Assembly (NCBI RefSeq): GCF_030908625.1
Contig: NZ_CP133133.1
Coordinates: forward strand, 2,790,001 to 2,854,000
Source of the DNA: Paludicola sp. MB14-C6
GTDB lineage: Bacteria; Bacillota; Clostridia; Oscillospirales; Ruminococcaceae
Reading direction: 5' to 3'
DNA length: 64,000 nucleotides
Below are positions 24,334-32,939 of this stretch, in pieces (the stretch's first letter is position 1; each line of letters starts with the position of its first letter). The position numbers and the translations under genes were made by a program. The notes beneath the pieces are model-generated. The model saw only the letters and a list, made by a program, of their open reading frames with translations. It did no database searches and was not told where the DNA came from.

Positions 24334-24362
24334 TTGTGCTAAATTAAATAACACAGTATAAT
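24334..24362 (+). promoter_or_regulatory. Promoter of the DUF2971 gene
   Basis: TTGTGC (24334-24339), 17-base spacer, TATAAT (24357-24362). Confidence 0.7.
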
Positions 24363-24423
24363 TATAAGTAGTTAATAAGGGACAAGTAATGTCAATAAAA
24401 TATAATTTATAAGGTGATATTCG

Positions 24424-26457
24424 ATGACTGAAAATATTAATTGGGAAAATCTAGACGAAGTTTTAAAGTATTTTAGAGAATGTAGTAATGAAAAAAAGCA
24501 AGAAGTAGTTAATGAATGTGAAAAGAAATATCAAGAGGAGCCAACTGAAAAAATAGCAATAACATATGCAAATATACTTGCATCATGGTCAGATGATAAT
24601 AATTTTACTCAAAATGATATTAAAGAAATAGTTCAAGAAATCAAAGAAATCTATGATAAATATCCTAATCTTGATGTAGCTTCACCATATGCATGGGTGC
24701 TTGTGAACCTATCACGTAAGCAAGATGATAAAAAAGAAATACAGCCAATAGCAGATACGATTAAAATAATTTATGAGGAACATAATAGAGATGTTGATAT
24801 AGCTATACGATACGCATGGGTGCTTGAAAACCTATCACGTAAGCAAGATGATAAAGAAGAAATACAGCCAATAGCAGATACGATTAAAATAATTAATGAG
24901 GAACATAATAGAGATGTTAGAATTGCATCAACATACGCATGGGCACTTGTGAACCTATCAAATAAACAAAATAGTAAAGAAGAAATACGGCAAACAGTGG
25001 ATAAGATTGAGGCAATTTATGAGGAACAGAATAGACATGTTGATATAGCTATACAATACGCTTGGACGCTTAAAAATCTATCGAGTAAGCAAGATAGTAA
25101 AGAAGAAATACAGCAAACAGTGGACAAGGTTAAAGAAATATATGATATTTATAACGACAAAATTGATATAGCTTCACCATATGCATGGATAATTAGGAAT
25201 TTATTATTAATTGAAAATGATTTGTTAAAAGAAGGTAAAGATATAGATAAAAATCTAATAAAAAAGATAGATTTTTTAAAGAATAATAATTGGCCCATTG
25301 ATTTGGATATAGTTGTTCTATACATGTTAATTTTTAATTATATTATGGAGATTGATACTGAAAAATTATATGATGTTTTTTCTAATCTTAAAATTAGAGT
25401 AACACCTTCCAAACCAGAATCTGAAGAACTATCCTTGATATTTGATAAAATAAGCGACTATCCCAAACGAGGTGAGATTAAAGTTGAACTTCTATTATTA
25501 TATATGAACGCTATGTATATCAAACGGGAATTAAAGTATAAAACACAAATTGAGTCTAATGAGGATAATGGAATTTGTCATTATACTAAAATTGAAACAT
25601 TAAAATATATTTTAGGGGAAGACAAAGATAAGAATCCATTAAATTTAAGAATAAGTAATTCTCAATATATGAATGACCCATCAGAAGGAGAAACGTTTAT
25701 TCAATTATTAAAAGTTAAGGGAAAAACTACACAAAATAAAGATTTAACCAACATATTAAACGAATTATATCAAGATAGTGGAACTAACAAAAGGGAAAAA
25801 ATTAATAACAGTAATATATATTTACTTAGCTTTTCAAGAAGTATTGATAAACTGCCAATGTGGTCGCAGTATGGAAAAAATGGCGAAGGATGCTGCTTGA
25901 TTGTTAATAATGATTTTTTTGATAAAAAAGAAAATTATGATTATGATATCAATGCTATTAATCATTCTCAAGTGCCCCCAAACAGAATGGATGATAATCA
26001 AAAGCCAGAGAGGAAAATTTCACAAAAGTATGTTCCATATCGAGTTGCTTATGTAAAGAATAATTTGATAGAAGGAGAAATCAACAATAATATAAATAAT
26101 TTAATAAATGAAATTGTTAAATCACTTATTAAATTAGGCGAATTAAAACAAGAAATGAAAGAAACTATAAAGAATATAGATGAATTCATTTTAGGAACCT
26201 TAGACCAAGTAAGATTTCTTTTTAAAGACAGCAGTTATGAACATGAAAAAGAATTGAGAATTGTTAAGTTTTCTAAACAGCCGAAGCTGGATGATACTAG
26301 CTCCGTTCCTAAATTATATATTGATATTGATAAAAAAATAGAGTACAAAGAAGTTATTTTAGGACCAAAAGTGGCAAGACCGTCCGAAATTGCGCCATAC
26401 ATATACCATACAGGAAGAGTAGAGTCTGTTACTCGTTCAGCAATACAATATAGGTAA
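24424..26457 (+). CDS. TPR-like repeat protein with C-terminal DUF2971 domain
   Basis: A soluble protein of 677 residues. Residues 40-290 hold helical repeats of exactly 41 residues, with YAW marking each at 89, 130, 171, 212 and 253; units 2 and 3 are nearly identical in DNA as well. Residues 380-640 form a DUF2971 domain: ICHYTKIETLKYIL (His386), ISNSQYMNDPSEG, LSFSRSIDKLPMWSQYG and EKELRIVKF. DUF2971 proteins are scattered among accessory islands and their activity is not firmly known. The repeat array suggests a protein-binding sensor fused to an effector. It sits alone after tRNA-Pro with its own promoter, codon use AT-rich, consistent with horizontal gain. A defence role is only a guess. 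Confidence 0.8.
   Translation: MTENINWENLDEVLKYFRECSNEKKQEVVNECEKKYQEEPTEKIAITYANILASWSDDNNFTQNDIKEIVQEIKEIYDKYPNLDVASPYAWVLVNLSRKQDDKKEIQPIADTIKIIYEEHNRDVDIAIRYAWVLENLSRKQDDKEEIQPIADTIKIINEEHNRDVRIASTYAWALVNLSNKQNSKEEIRQTVDKIEAIYEEQNRHVDIAIQYAWTLKNLSSKQDSKEEIQQTVDKVKEIYDIYNDKIDIASPYAWIIRNLLLIENDLLKEGKDIDKNLIKKIDFLKNNNWPIDLDIVVLYMLIFNYIMEIDTEKLYDVFSNLKIRVTPSKPESEELSLIFDKISDYPKRGEIKVELLLLYMNAMYIKRELKYKTQIESNEDNGICHYTKIETLKYILGEDKDKNPLNLRISNSQYMNDPSEGETFIQLLKVKGKTTQNKDLTNILNELYQDSGTNKREKINNSNIYLLSFSRSIDKLPMWSQYGKNGEGCCLIVNNDFFDKKENYDYDINAINHSQVPPNRMDDNQKPERKISQKYVPYRVAYVKNNLIEGEINNNINNLINEIVKSLIKLGELKQEMKETIKNIDEFILGTLDQVRFLFKDSSYEHEKELRIVKFSKQPKLDDTSSVPKLYIDIDKKIEYKEVILGPKVARPSEIAPYIYHTGRVESVTRSAIQYR
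24688..25179 (+). repeat. 123-bp coding tandem repeats
   Basis: Four to five units of 123 bases, each encoding a 41-residue helix pair in the DUF2971 protein; the most alike are units starting at 24688 and 24811. Confidence 0.85.
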
Positions 26458-26473
26458 TTATCATATTAAACCG

Positions 26474-26506
26474 AAAGTCCCTCTGCTTTTTGCAGAGGGA
26501 CTTTTG
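26474..26506. terminator. Bidirectional terminator between convergent genes
   Basis: 13-bp perfect stem (26474-26486 and 26492-26504), 5-base T loop; lies between the DUF2971 gene and the DHHW gene. Confidence 0.88.
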
Positions 26507-26520
26507 AACTTTACATCAAA

Positions 26521-27630
26521 CTATCTCAACTTCATAAGTTGATTTTGATGTGTAAATACATCCATACTATATAAAAACAAAACTTGGTCAAAATCAGCTA
26601 TATTCATTGTTTTTTCAATATCTGTGTTGATATAACGCATATCGAGTAGAACAATTTCGCTATAATCTTTCGTTAGAAATTGAGAGTAACAATGAGAATA
26701 GGAATCTTTAAATAGCAACAGCTTTTTCCCTGAATTGCTATTGGTTTTAATGGTTACAATCGGCTCATTCTTTCCTAAGAAGAAAGCATATTTATCTTTT
26801 TCATTCAAGTATTGATTAAAATATATGCTGTCATAGTTATTCACTTTATTACCGTTTTGTGTGGTGAAGGTAGCCTTAGCGCCCAAATCGTAGCTTTCAA
26901 TAACATCACTCGGAACTGTTTGTATACCGGACTTTGATGAAAGCGTACCGTAAAACTTGTTGGTTTGCGGCTTAATAGTAAACTCACTTTCATTGCGTGG
27001 CGTAATATTCATTGCTTTGCAAGCTTCTAAATAGGAGTAGTATGCACCTTTCGTTGTCCAATGGTGGTCTGTGCGGTAATAAATATACTCATCTTTATGG
27101 TGCGATAACGTAGTGTAAGCATCAATGGGCTTAATAGAAGACGGTAATTTGGAGTAAACTTGGTTAATAAAAGCTTTTTGATCCCACGTAGGGGCTAACG
27201 GTGGCAGCTTTTGCGGTTGAATTGCAGAAGCGGATGGAATCAGCATAAAATATGCTTGTTGAGAATGCCTTTTCATAAAACGCTTCATGCCATCTATATT
27301 TTTTTGTACATATACTTGGTTGGGAGCCTTGATATTTTCAAGCAATGCTTGTTTACCAATATAGATACCATTGCTTTCTCGTTTTCCAATGCCTAAGTCG
27401 ATGCCGCTTTTTAAGCTAACCCAATAATCACGTCCTATAAAATGGTCGTTAATATAGTCATCAATATTTTGCATAAACTTTCCGTTAAATAATTCACCTA
27501 TTGAAAAAGTTGGAAACTTTGATAACATTCTGTTTTCTGTTTCTGAAAATTCTTTCTTGGGAACTGCAAAATTCATAATGACAAATAATAGCCAAATAGG
27601 TATTATAATTCTTACAAAAACCTTATTCAT
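26521..27630 (-). CDS. DHHW family protein (AlgJ/AlgX-like), polymer O-acetylation
   Basis: A protein of 369 residues with an N-terminal membrane anchor (about 6-24) and an extracytoplasmic SGNH-like domain. The family motif RTDHHWTTKGAYY is at about residue 191, with LFKDSYSH near 310 supplying the Ser block. It works with an MBOAT protein that passes acetyl groups outward. The start is 15 bases after the MBOAT stop, so the pair is an operon. This is a second acetylation pair, distinct from the one at 3060-5526. The substrate, probably peptidoglycan or a surface glycan, is unknown. Confidence 0.88.
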   Translation of the reverse strand: MNKVFVRIIIPIWLLFVIMNFAVPKKEFSETENRMLSKFPTFSIGELFNGKFMQNIDDYINDHFIGRDYWVSLKSGIDLGIGKRESNGIYIGKQALLENIKAPNQVYVQKNIDGMKRFMKRHSQQAYFMLIPSASAIQPQKLPPLAPTWDQKAFINQVYSKLPSSIKPIDAYTTLSHHKDEYIYYRTDHHWTTKGAYYSYLEACKAMNITPRNESEFTIKPQTNKFYGTLSSKSGIQTVPSDVIESYDLGAKATFTTQNGNKVNNYDSIYFNQYLNEKDKYAFFLGKNEPIVTIKTNSNSGKKLLLFKDSYSHCYSQFLTKDYSEIVLLDMRYINTDIEKTMNIADFDQVLFLYSMDVFTHQNQLMKLR

Positions 27631-27645
27631 AGTGTAGCCTTTCTG

Positions 27646-29052
27646 TTAAAATCGGAAATATAAAAATGGATTGTAGGTGCTGTTTACTAAATAAGCAACA
27701 CAGAATAGGAACATAACAAGATAGAATAATGATACCGTAATTTGAATACCCTTGTTTTTCTTGTTTTCTAGTTTGAATAACCATTTGCGGAATACAGGAG
27801 TACATAAGAATCCTGCAAGTAGGAATGTAAAACCATACGTAATTAACACATATCCAGCTTGTTCATTGTAAAATGGCACATGGTTTCCACCAAACATACC
27901 TTTTATAAAATTCCAACCTGCTGAAACGCTATCGAATGAGAAGATAACCCAGCTGATTAGGATTAACAGTATTGCATAAAGATGTTGAATTGCTTTCGGA
28001 ATCTTCTCCCAAAAGCGGAATAGCACAAATTTTTCAATAATTAGGATGACTGCAAAGTATAAACCCCAAAAAATAAAGTTCCAAGATGCTCCATGCCAAA
28101 AGCCGGTTAAGCCCCATACAATCAAAAGATTGCGAATATGAGCGACTTTTCCTTTTCTGTTTCCTCCAAGCGGAATATATACATAGTCTTTAAACCAAGC
28201 GCTTAAAGTCATATGCCATCTACGCCAAAACTCCGTAATACTTCTTGAGATATATGGATAATTAAAGTTTTCATCAAATGTTAACCCGAATATTTTAGCA
28301 AGTCCAATTGCCATATCAGAATATCCGCTAAAGTCAAAATAAATTTGGAATGCAAAAGCAACAATGCCAACCCAATATAAAACGGTTGATAATTCGGTTA
28401 TTTGTCCGTTTTGAATCTGACTCCAAAGAAGCCCAACATTGTTAGCAATCAATACTTTTTTGCCTAAGCCAATCAAGAATCTGCGAATACCCAATGAAAG
28501 GTTATCTACTGTAATCGGGTGAATGTCAAGATCATCTTCTACTGTAACATAACGTACAATAGGTCCTGCGATAATTTGTGGGAATAGGGTAGTATAGGTT
28601 AAATAATTATAATAGCTTTTTTCACAAGTAGTCGTACCACGATATACGTCTATTGTATACGAGATAGATTGGAATGTGTTAAATGAAACACCGATTGGAA
28701 GAATAACTCCTAGTAATGGAATGGATAGTCCAAATAGAGAATTGGCGTTTCCAATAAAGAAATCAATATATTTAAAGAAGAATAAAACACTCAAATTTGT
28801 AATTACGTCAATTAACATAAAAATTCGTTTTTTCTTCTTATCATCGAAGTACTTGTCCATTTTACGGCCACACCAATAATCGACAACAGATAGACCTAAC
28901 ATAACAGGAATGAATCTGATTTCGCCCCAAGCATAAAACATCATGCTTCCTGCAAACATTACGAGGTTTTTCATCTTCATCGGTACAATATGATAGGTGA
29001 TTATCAGTATAGGCAAAAATATAAATAAAAAGGTTATGCTGCTAAATACCAT
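27646..29052 (-). CDS. MBOAT family O-acyltransferase (AlgI-like)
   Basis: A multi-pass membrane protein of 468 residues. Signatures are LPIGVSFNTFQSISYTIDVYRG, FWRRWHMTLSAWFKDYVYIPLGG, and GFWHGASWNFIFWG with the catalytic His. It hands acetyl groups across the membrane to the DHHW partner encoded directly downstream. N-terminal MVFSSITFLFIFLPI is typical. A weak CGGA site lies 9 bases before the ATG. Confidence 0.93.
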   Translation of the reverse strand: MVFSSITFLFIFLPILIITYHIVPMKMKNLVMFAGSMMFYAWGEIRFIPVMLGLSVVDYWCGRKMDKYFDDKKKKRIFMLIDVITNLSVLFFFKYIDFFIGNANSLFGLSIPLLGVILPIGVSFNTFQSISYTIDVYRGTTTCEKSYYNYLTYTTLFPQIIAGPIVRYVTVEDDLDIHPITVDNLSLGIRRFLIGLGKKVLIANNVGLLWSQIQNGQITELSTVLYWVGIVAFAFQIYFDFSGYSDMAIGLAKIFGLTFDENFNYPYISRSITEFWRRWHMTLSAWFKDYVYIPLGGNRKGKVAHIRNLLIVWGLTGFWHGASWNFIFWGLYFAVILIIEKFVLFRFWEKIPKAIQHLYAILLILISWVIFSFDSVSAGWNFIKGMFGGNHVPFYNEQAGYVLITYGFTFLLAGFLCTPVFRKWLFKLENKKNKGIQITVSLFYLVMFLFCVAYLVNSTYNPFLYFRF

Positions 29053-29503
29053 GGCTTTTTCCGTCCTTAAGTGATAACATAATGTATATTGTTGGTAATT
29101 TGTTTGTACTTAATGCATTGCTTCGTTTTGAAAAGATATCGTTACACATATTGATAATTTTTTTAGAAAGTGGAAAGATAAAATGCAAAGAAAAGCAGCC
29201 TAATTGAATAGACTGCAAAAATTCGTATATTTATTTACTTTTCAATGAAAAATGTATTTTGACAACTGTCGCAATTATAACACGAGAAGATTTATCTTTT
29301 CAATGCATTTTACTATATATAGTTTTTATAGTTAATATTTACGATATATATACTATGGAAATTATTTATAATTGCTGTTTGATACATATTAATATAGTAG
29401 GTATATATCATGGCTTTAGAGGTGCAGGTTAGGCTAATTATTATTTATTCTTGTAACATTGTACTGGCAGAGGATTGAAAAACCACAATAAGCAATAAAG
29501 TGG
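29053..29503. other. Divergent intergenic region, MBOAT and arsR
   Basis: About 450 AT-rich bases with no gene seen; must contain the promoter of the MBOAT-DHHW operon. Confidence 0.5.
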
Positions 29504-29532
29504 TTGACAAAATAAAAAATTGTGCATATAAT
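29504..29532 (+). promoter_or_regulatory. Promoter of the arsR cluster
   Basis: TTGACA (29504-29509), 17-base spacer, TATAAT (29527-29532). Confidence 0.9.
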
Positions 29533-29535
29533 AGT

Positions 29536-29557
29536 CATATCGAAATATTTCAATATG
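29536..29557. promoter_or_regulatory. Probable ArsR operator 1
   Basis: CATATCGAAATATTTCAATATG, a 22-base near-palindrome lying at the expected transcription start just after the -10 box. A binding site here would block initiation. Confidence 0.75.
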
Positions 29558-29574
29558 AATGGATATGAATATAA

Positions 29575-29898
29575 ATGAATAAGTATCAAGAAAATGCTAT
29601 GGTTTTTAAAGCATTTTGTGATGAAAAAAGATTGCAAATATTAGAAATGCTTCAATCAGGAGAAAAATGTGCTTGTGAGCTTTTAGAAAAGCTAGAAATA
29701 GGTCAATCTACCTTATCCCATCATATGAAAATTATGTGTGAATCCGGCGTGGTTGTCAGCCGTAAAGTAGGGAAATGGACTCATTACACAATCAGTCCCG
29801 AAGGAAGCGAAAATGCACAACAGTTAATCGCATTGCTGACAAATGTTAATACACATACGTGTGAGGATGAAAAATGCTTGTGCAAGAGTAGAAAATAG
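29575..29898 (+). CDS. arsR: ArsR/SmtB family metalloregulator
   Basis: A protein of 107 residues with a winged helix. KAFCDEKRLQILEML leads into GEKCACELL, the CxC metal-site helix typical of ArsR; LEIGQSTLSHHMKIM is the recognition helix. The C-terminal tail adds CEDEKCLC, an extra possible metal site. It represses its own operon and is released by arsenite or a similar thiophilic ion. It lies upstream of a permease, a redox protein and arsC, and a palindrome overlaps its promoter. Confidence 0.93.
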   Translation: MNKYQENAMVFKAFCDEKRLQILEMLQSGEKCACELLEKLEIGQSTLSHHMKIMCESGVVVSRKVGKWTHYTISPEGSENAQQLIALLTNVNTHTCEDEKCLCKSRK

Positions 29899-29920
29899 CC
29901 ATCGAAAAGATGGCTTTCAT
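29897..29920 (+). terminator. Weak hairpin after arsR
   Basis: AGCCATC-GAAAA-GATGGCT with a TTCATTT tail; may reduce read-through into the permease. Confidence 0.55.
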
Positions 29921-29929
29921 TTCAAACTA

Positions 29930-29951
29930 CATATCGAAAAAAATAGATATG
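29930..29951. promoter_or_regulatory. Probable ArsR operator 2
   Basis: CATATCGAAA and GATATG ends over 22 bases, the same size and left half as operator 1, 30 bases before the permease. Confidence 0.6.
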
Positions 29952-29980
29952 TAAAATATGACACGAAAGAGGTGCAATGA

Positions 29981-30994
29981 ATGCAAATTTTAGAAAGCAT
30001 TGGTCTTTTTATACAAGACCAAATATTGGGGATGAAGTGGTTAAATCAAGTAATTGGAAATATGCTATCAGCATGTGGATTGAATATAAAGGATGTCATT
30101 GGCAAAAGCCTGCAATTCTTTTTATATGATACAATTAAGATTTTTATTTTGCTGTCATTTTTAATTTTTATCATCAGCTATATTCAAAGTTATTTTCCAC
30201 CGGAACGCACAAAGAAGATATTAGGACGTTTCCACGGAATATGGGCGAATATATTATCCGCTTTGCTGGGTACTGTAACGCCATTTTGTTCGTGTTCTTC
30301 TATTCCGCTTTTTATTGGTTTTACAAGCGCAGGGTTACCTGTTGGCGTAACATTTTCATTTTTAATTTCCTCTCCGCTTGTGGATTTAGGTTCGCTTATT
30401 CTTTTAGCAAGCGTTTTTGGATTTAAAATTGCAATTGCTTATGTTATTGTTGGCTTAATTTTAGCAGTTATAGGCGGTACTATTATTGAAAAGCTGGGCA
30501 TGGAAAAATATGTGGAGAATTTTATTAAAGGTGCATCAAGAGTTGATATTGAATCAGCTGAACTAACGAAGCGTGATAGAATGCATTATGCGTGGGATCA
30601 GGTTAAAGCTACTGTAAAAAAGGTAGCACCATACGTTGTGGTTGGTGTGTTAATCGGTGCGTTAATTCATAATGTAATTCCTGAACAGTGGATACAAGCG
30701 GTTCTTGGTACCGAAAATCCTTTTTCACCGATTATAGCAGCTGCTATTGGTATTCCGATGTACGCTGATATTTTTGGTACAATTCCAATTGCAGAAGCTT
30801 TAGCGGCAAAGGGCGTTGGCATTGGTACAATATTATCATTTATGATGGGTGTTACAGCGCTTTCTCTTCCATCCATGATTATGTTGAAAAAAGCGGTTAA
30901 AGCAAAACTGCTTGCGGTATTTGTTGGTATTGTTGCTGTAGGAATTATTATTATCGGTTATTTCTTTAATGCCACACAATTTTTATTGATATAA
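29981..30994 (+). CDS. COG0701 permease (ArsP/SO_0444-like efflux)
   Basis: A protein of 337 residues with eight or more membrane segments. The family hallmark TPFCSCSSIPLFIGFTSAG near residue 100 includes the paired Cys; the second half repeats the fold (GIPMYADIFGTIPIAEAL). Members export organoarsenicals (ArsP) or metals. An AGAGGTG site lies 7 bases before the ATG. Position behind arsR and ahead of arsC supports arsenic export, but whether inorganic or methylated forms is unknown. Confidence 0.9.
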   Translation: MQILESIGLFIQDQILGMKWLNQVIGNMLSACGLNIKDVIGKSLQFFLYDTIKIFILLSFLIFIISYIQSYFPPERTKKILGRFHGIWANILSALLGTVTPFCSCSSIPLFIGFTSAGLPVGVTFSFLISSPLVDLGSLILLASVFGFKIAIAYVIVGLILAVIGGTIIEKLGMEKYVENFIKGASRVDIESAELTKRDRMHYAWDQVKATVKKVAPYVVVGVLIGALIHNVIPEQWIQAVLGTENPFSPIIAAAIGIPMYADIFGTIPIAEALAAKGVGIGTILSFMMGVTALSLPSMIMLKKAVKAKLLAVFVGIVAVGIIIIGYFFNATQFLLI

Positions 30995-31108
30995 TGTGAA
31001 ATAAAATTAGGGCAAAAAATCATATTACATTGCATTAAAAATGATATGGGATTGTTAGTATATCTCATAATGTTTTTATAATAATATTACAACTTGGAGG
31101 TATTTTAT

Positions 31109-31459
31109 ATGGGTTTATTCGGAAACAAAAAAGAAGAAAAGAAAAGTGGTTGCTGCTGTTGCGGAAATTGCAACTCAAAAGCAATGGAACAAGCAGAAAC
31201 TTTAAAAAAGCAAGGCGCAAGCGTGAAAATTCTCGGAAGTGGCTGTGCAAAATGTAATCAGCTTGAAGCAAATACAAGAGAAGCACTTGAACAGCTTGGT
31301 ATGGACACAAATATGGACCATGTTACTGATTTTTCGCAAATTGCAGCATATGGCGTCATGACTACACCTGCACTCGTTGTTGATGGTATTGTAGTTTCCT
31401 ATGGTAAGGTGTTGAAAACTGAGGAAGTAGTGAAACTTTTGCAAAAAGTGCGAGGATAA
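31109..31459 (+). CDS. Small redox-active disulfide protein (thioredoxin-like, Cys-rich N terminus)
   Basis: A protein of 116 residues. A short N-terminal extension carries GCCCCGNC; the thioredoxin-like domain has LGSGCAKCNQLE with the CxxC active site and a cis-Pro segment (MTTPALVVDG). Such proteins are typical neighbours of COG0701 permeases and may pass electrons to, or carry metal for, the exporter or ArsC. The ATG at 31109 has GGAGGT 8 bases before it. Confidence 0.9.
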   Translation: MGLFGNKKEEKKSGCCCCGNCNSKAMEQAETLKKQGASVKILGSGCAKCNQLEANTREALEQLGMDTNMDHVTDFSQIAAYGVMTTPALVVDGIVVSYGKVLKTEEVVKLLQKVRG

Positions 31460-31515
31460 AAATGATTAAAGATTTCTAGCTATAAGCGATTGAATCTTTA
31501 GACGGGGAATGGAAA

Positions 31516-31935
31516 ATGAATCAAGAAACCTCAAAACCAAGAGTAGCGTTTATTTGTGTACACAATTCTTGTCGCAGTCAAATGGCGGAAGCACTCGGAA
31601 AGCAGTTAGCAGCTGATGTGTTTGAAAGTTATTCGGCAGGTACCGAATTAAGAACTCATATCAATCAAGACGCAGTAAGACTTATGAAAGAGATTTATGA
31701 TATTGATATGGAGCAAACACAACGCCCTAAATTATTATCTGATATTCCATCCATTGATTATCTCATAACAATGGGTTGCAATGTGCAATGTCCAACTTTA
31801 CCTTGTAAATATCGTGAAGACTGGGGATTAGAAGATCCAACGGGTAAAAGCGATGATGATTTTAAACAAATAATTGCTAAGATAGAAGAAAACATAGTAA
31901 ATTTGAAAGCAAGAATTTTAACTCAGTTAATCTAA
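31516..31935 (+). CDS. arsC: Arsenate reductase, low-molecular-weight phosphatase type
   Basis: A protein of 139 residues, the ArsC size class coupled to thioredoxin. The P-loop CVHNSCRSQMAEAL (CX5R) holds the nucleophile Cys. MGCNVQCPTLPCK carries the two resolving Cys, and DWGLEDPTGKSDDDF supplies the catalytic Asp. It reduces arsenate to arsenite for export by the upstream permease. The thioredoxin-like gene in front could be the electron donor. The operon ends with the hairpin at 31978. Confidence 0.95.
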   Translation: MNQETSKPRVAFICVHNSCRSQMAEALGKQLAADVFESYSAGTELRTHINQDAVRLMKEIYDIDMEQTQRPKLLSDIPSIDYLITMGCNVQCPTLPCKYREDWGLEDPTGKSDDDFKQIIAKIEENIVNLKARILTQLI

Positions 31936-31977
31936 TAAAGCTGTAATTATTAAGCTAAAATGATACACAAACATAAA

Positions 31978-32017
31978 AGAAGCAGCAGTTGAGGTATTCT
32001 CAACTGCTGTTTCTTTT
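31978..32017. terminator. Terminator between convergent arsC and sugar genes
   Basis: Stem CAGCAGTTGAG/CTCAACTGCTG, 5-base loop, T-rich on the right, A-rich on the left, so usable in both directions. Confidence 0.88.
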
Positions 32018-32885
32018 ATGCATTTTCAATAAAACGTTTTAAATTCTTGATACCAATGGAAAGACCTAAAATATTATCCTCAAGACCTTCAAACTCAATT
32101 GCTACAAAGCCATCATATCCTGTGGATTTTAAAATGGAAAGACATTGCTGAATTGGTACATCACCATGACCGATTATAGCTCCTCTTAAATAATTGCCAC
32201 CTCTACTTCTGAAAAAGCCTTCTCCCGGATTTGGCTGCATTCCGTTTTTCTGGTGAAAATCTTTTGCATGAACATAAAATGCATATGGTGCTGCTCTGCC
32301 AATTGCTTTAGCTGGGTTTTCATCAGCACACATAAAGTTACCCATATCGCAAAGCCAACCAAAATTCTCATTGTTTACTGCATTTATCAGCTTTTCAACT
32401 CTTTCGGAATCTTGAGAGAAGAAGCCATGATTTTCAACCATTGTCTTAATCCCTTTCGCTTTTGCATATACAGTTACTTCTCTGCAAGCATCAGCTATTT
32501 GAAATACAACGCTGTCAAAGCTTTTAAATCCTGTTCCATATGAGTAGCCCCTAGTAGCATCATGTCGAACAGAGGTTGCACCAAGTATTTCTGCAATATC
32601 AATTTGCTTTTTTACTCGTTCAATTTCTTTTTTTGTATCACCATCGCTACCCATTAAAAAGTCTGCTCCAAATGTGTAGTTGGTAATAGTCATATCAAGG
32701 CGTTGGCATTCTTCTTTTAATTTTCTAGCATACTCTTCAACAGTTGAGCCATCATGAGGAAGAATATCAACAAATTCAATACCCTCAAAGCCTAGTTCTT
32801 TTGCCTTAGCGATACAGCCAAATTGTGTAATCTGATTGTTTTGCATCATTCTTGCAAAACTATATGTACTAACTGCAACTTTCAT
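32016..32885 (-). CDS. Sugar phosphate isomerase/epimerase (TIM barrel)
   Basis: A protein of 289 residues of the xylose isomerase-like/AP endonuclease 2 family. Visible are LGFEGIEFVD, the metal Glu in MVENHGFFSQ, CDMGNF, VHAKDFH and VAIEFEG. Members isomerise or epimerise keto sugars or inosose. It is the last of a three-gene minus-strand operon, 54 bases after the Gfo/Idh gene, with only a weak ribosome site. Substrate unknown. Confidence 0.85.
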   Translation of the reverse strand: MKVAVSTYSFARMMQNNQITQFGCIAKAKELGFEGIEFVDILPHDGSTVEEYARKLKEECQRLDMTITNYTFGADFLMGSDGDTKKEIERVKKQIDIAEILGATSVRHDATRGYSYGTGFKSFDSVVFQIADACREVTVYAKAKGIKTMVENHGFFSQDSERVEKLINAVNNENFGWLCDMGNFMCADENPAKAIGRAAPYAFYVHAKDFHQKNGMQPNPGEGFFRSRGGNYLRGAIIGHGDVPIQQCLSILKSTGYDGFVAIEFEGLEDNILGLSIGIKNLKRFIENA

Positions 32886-32939
32886 TTTTTTATCGTATAC
32901 AAGCAGATTGTTACTTGTTATACTTCCTACCTTCCTATA

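Noticed and set aside
24688-25179. CRISPR-like regular repeats
   Set aside because: The 123-bp period is coding, in frame, and gives helix repeats; no spacers.
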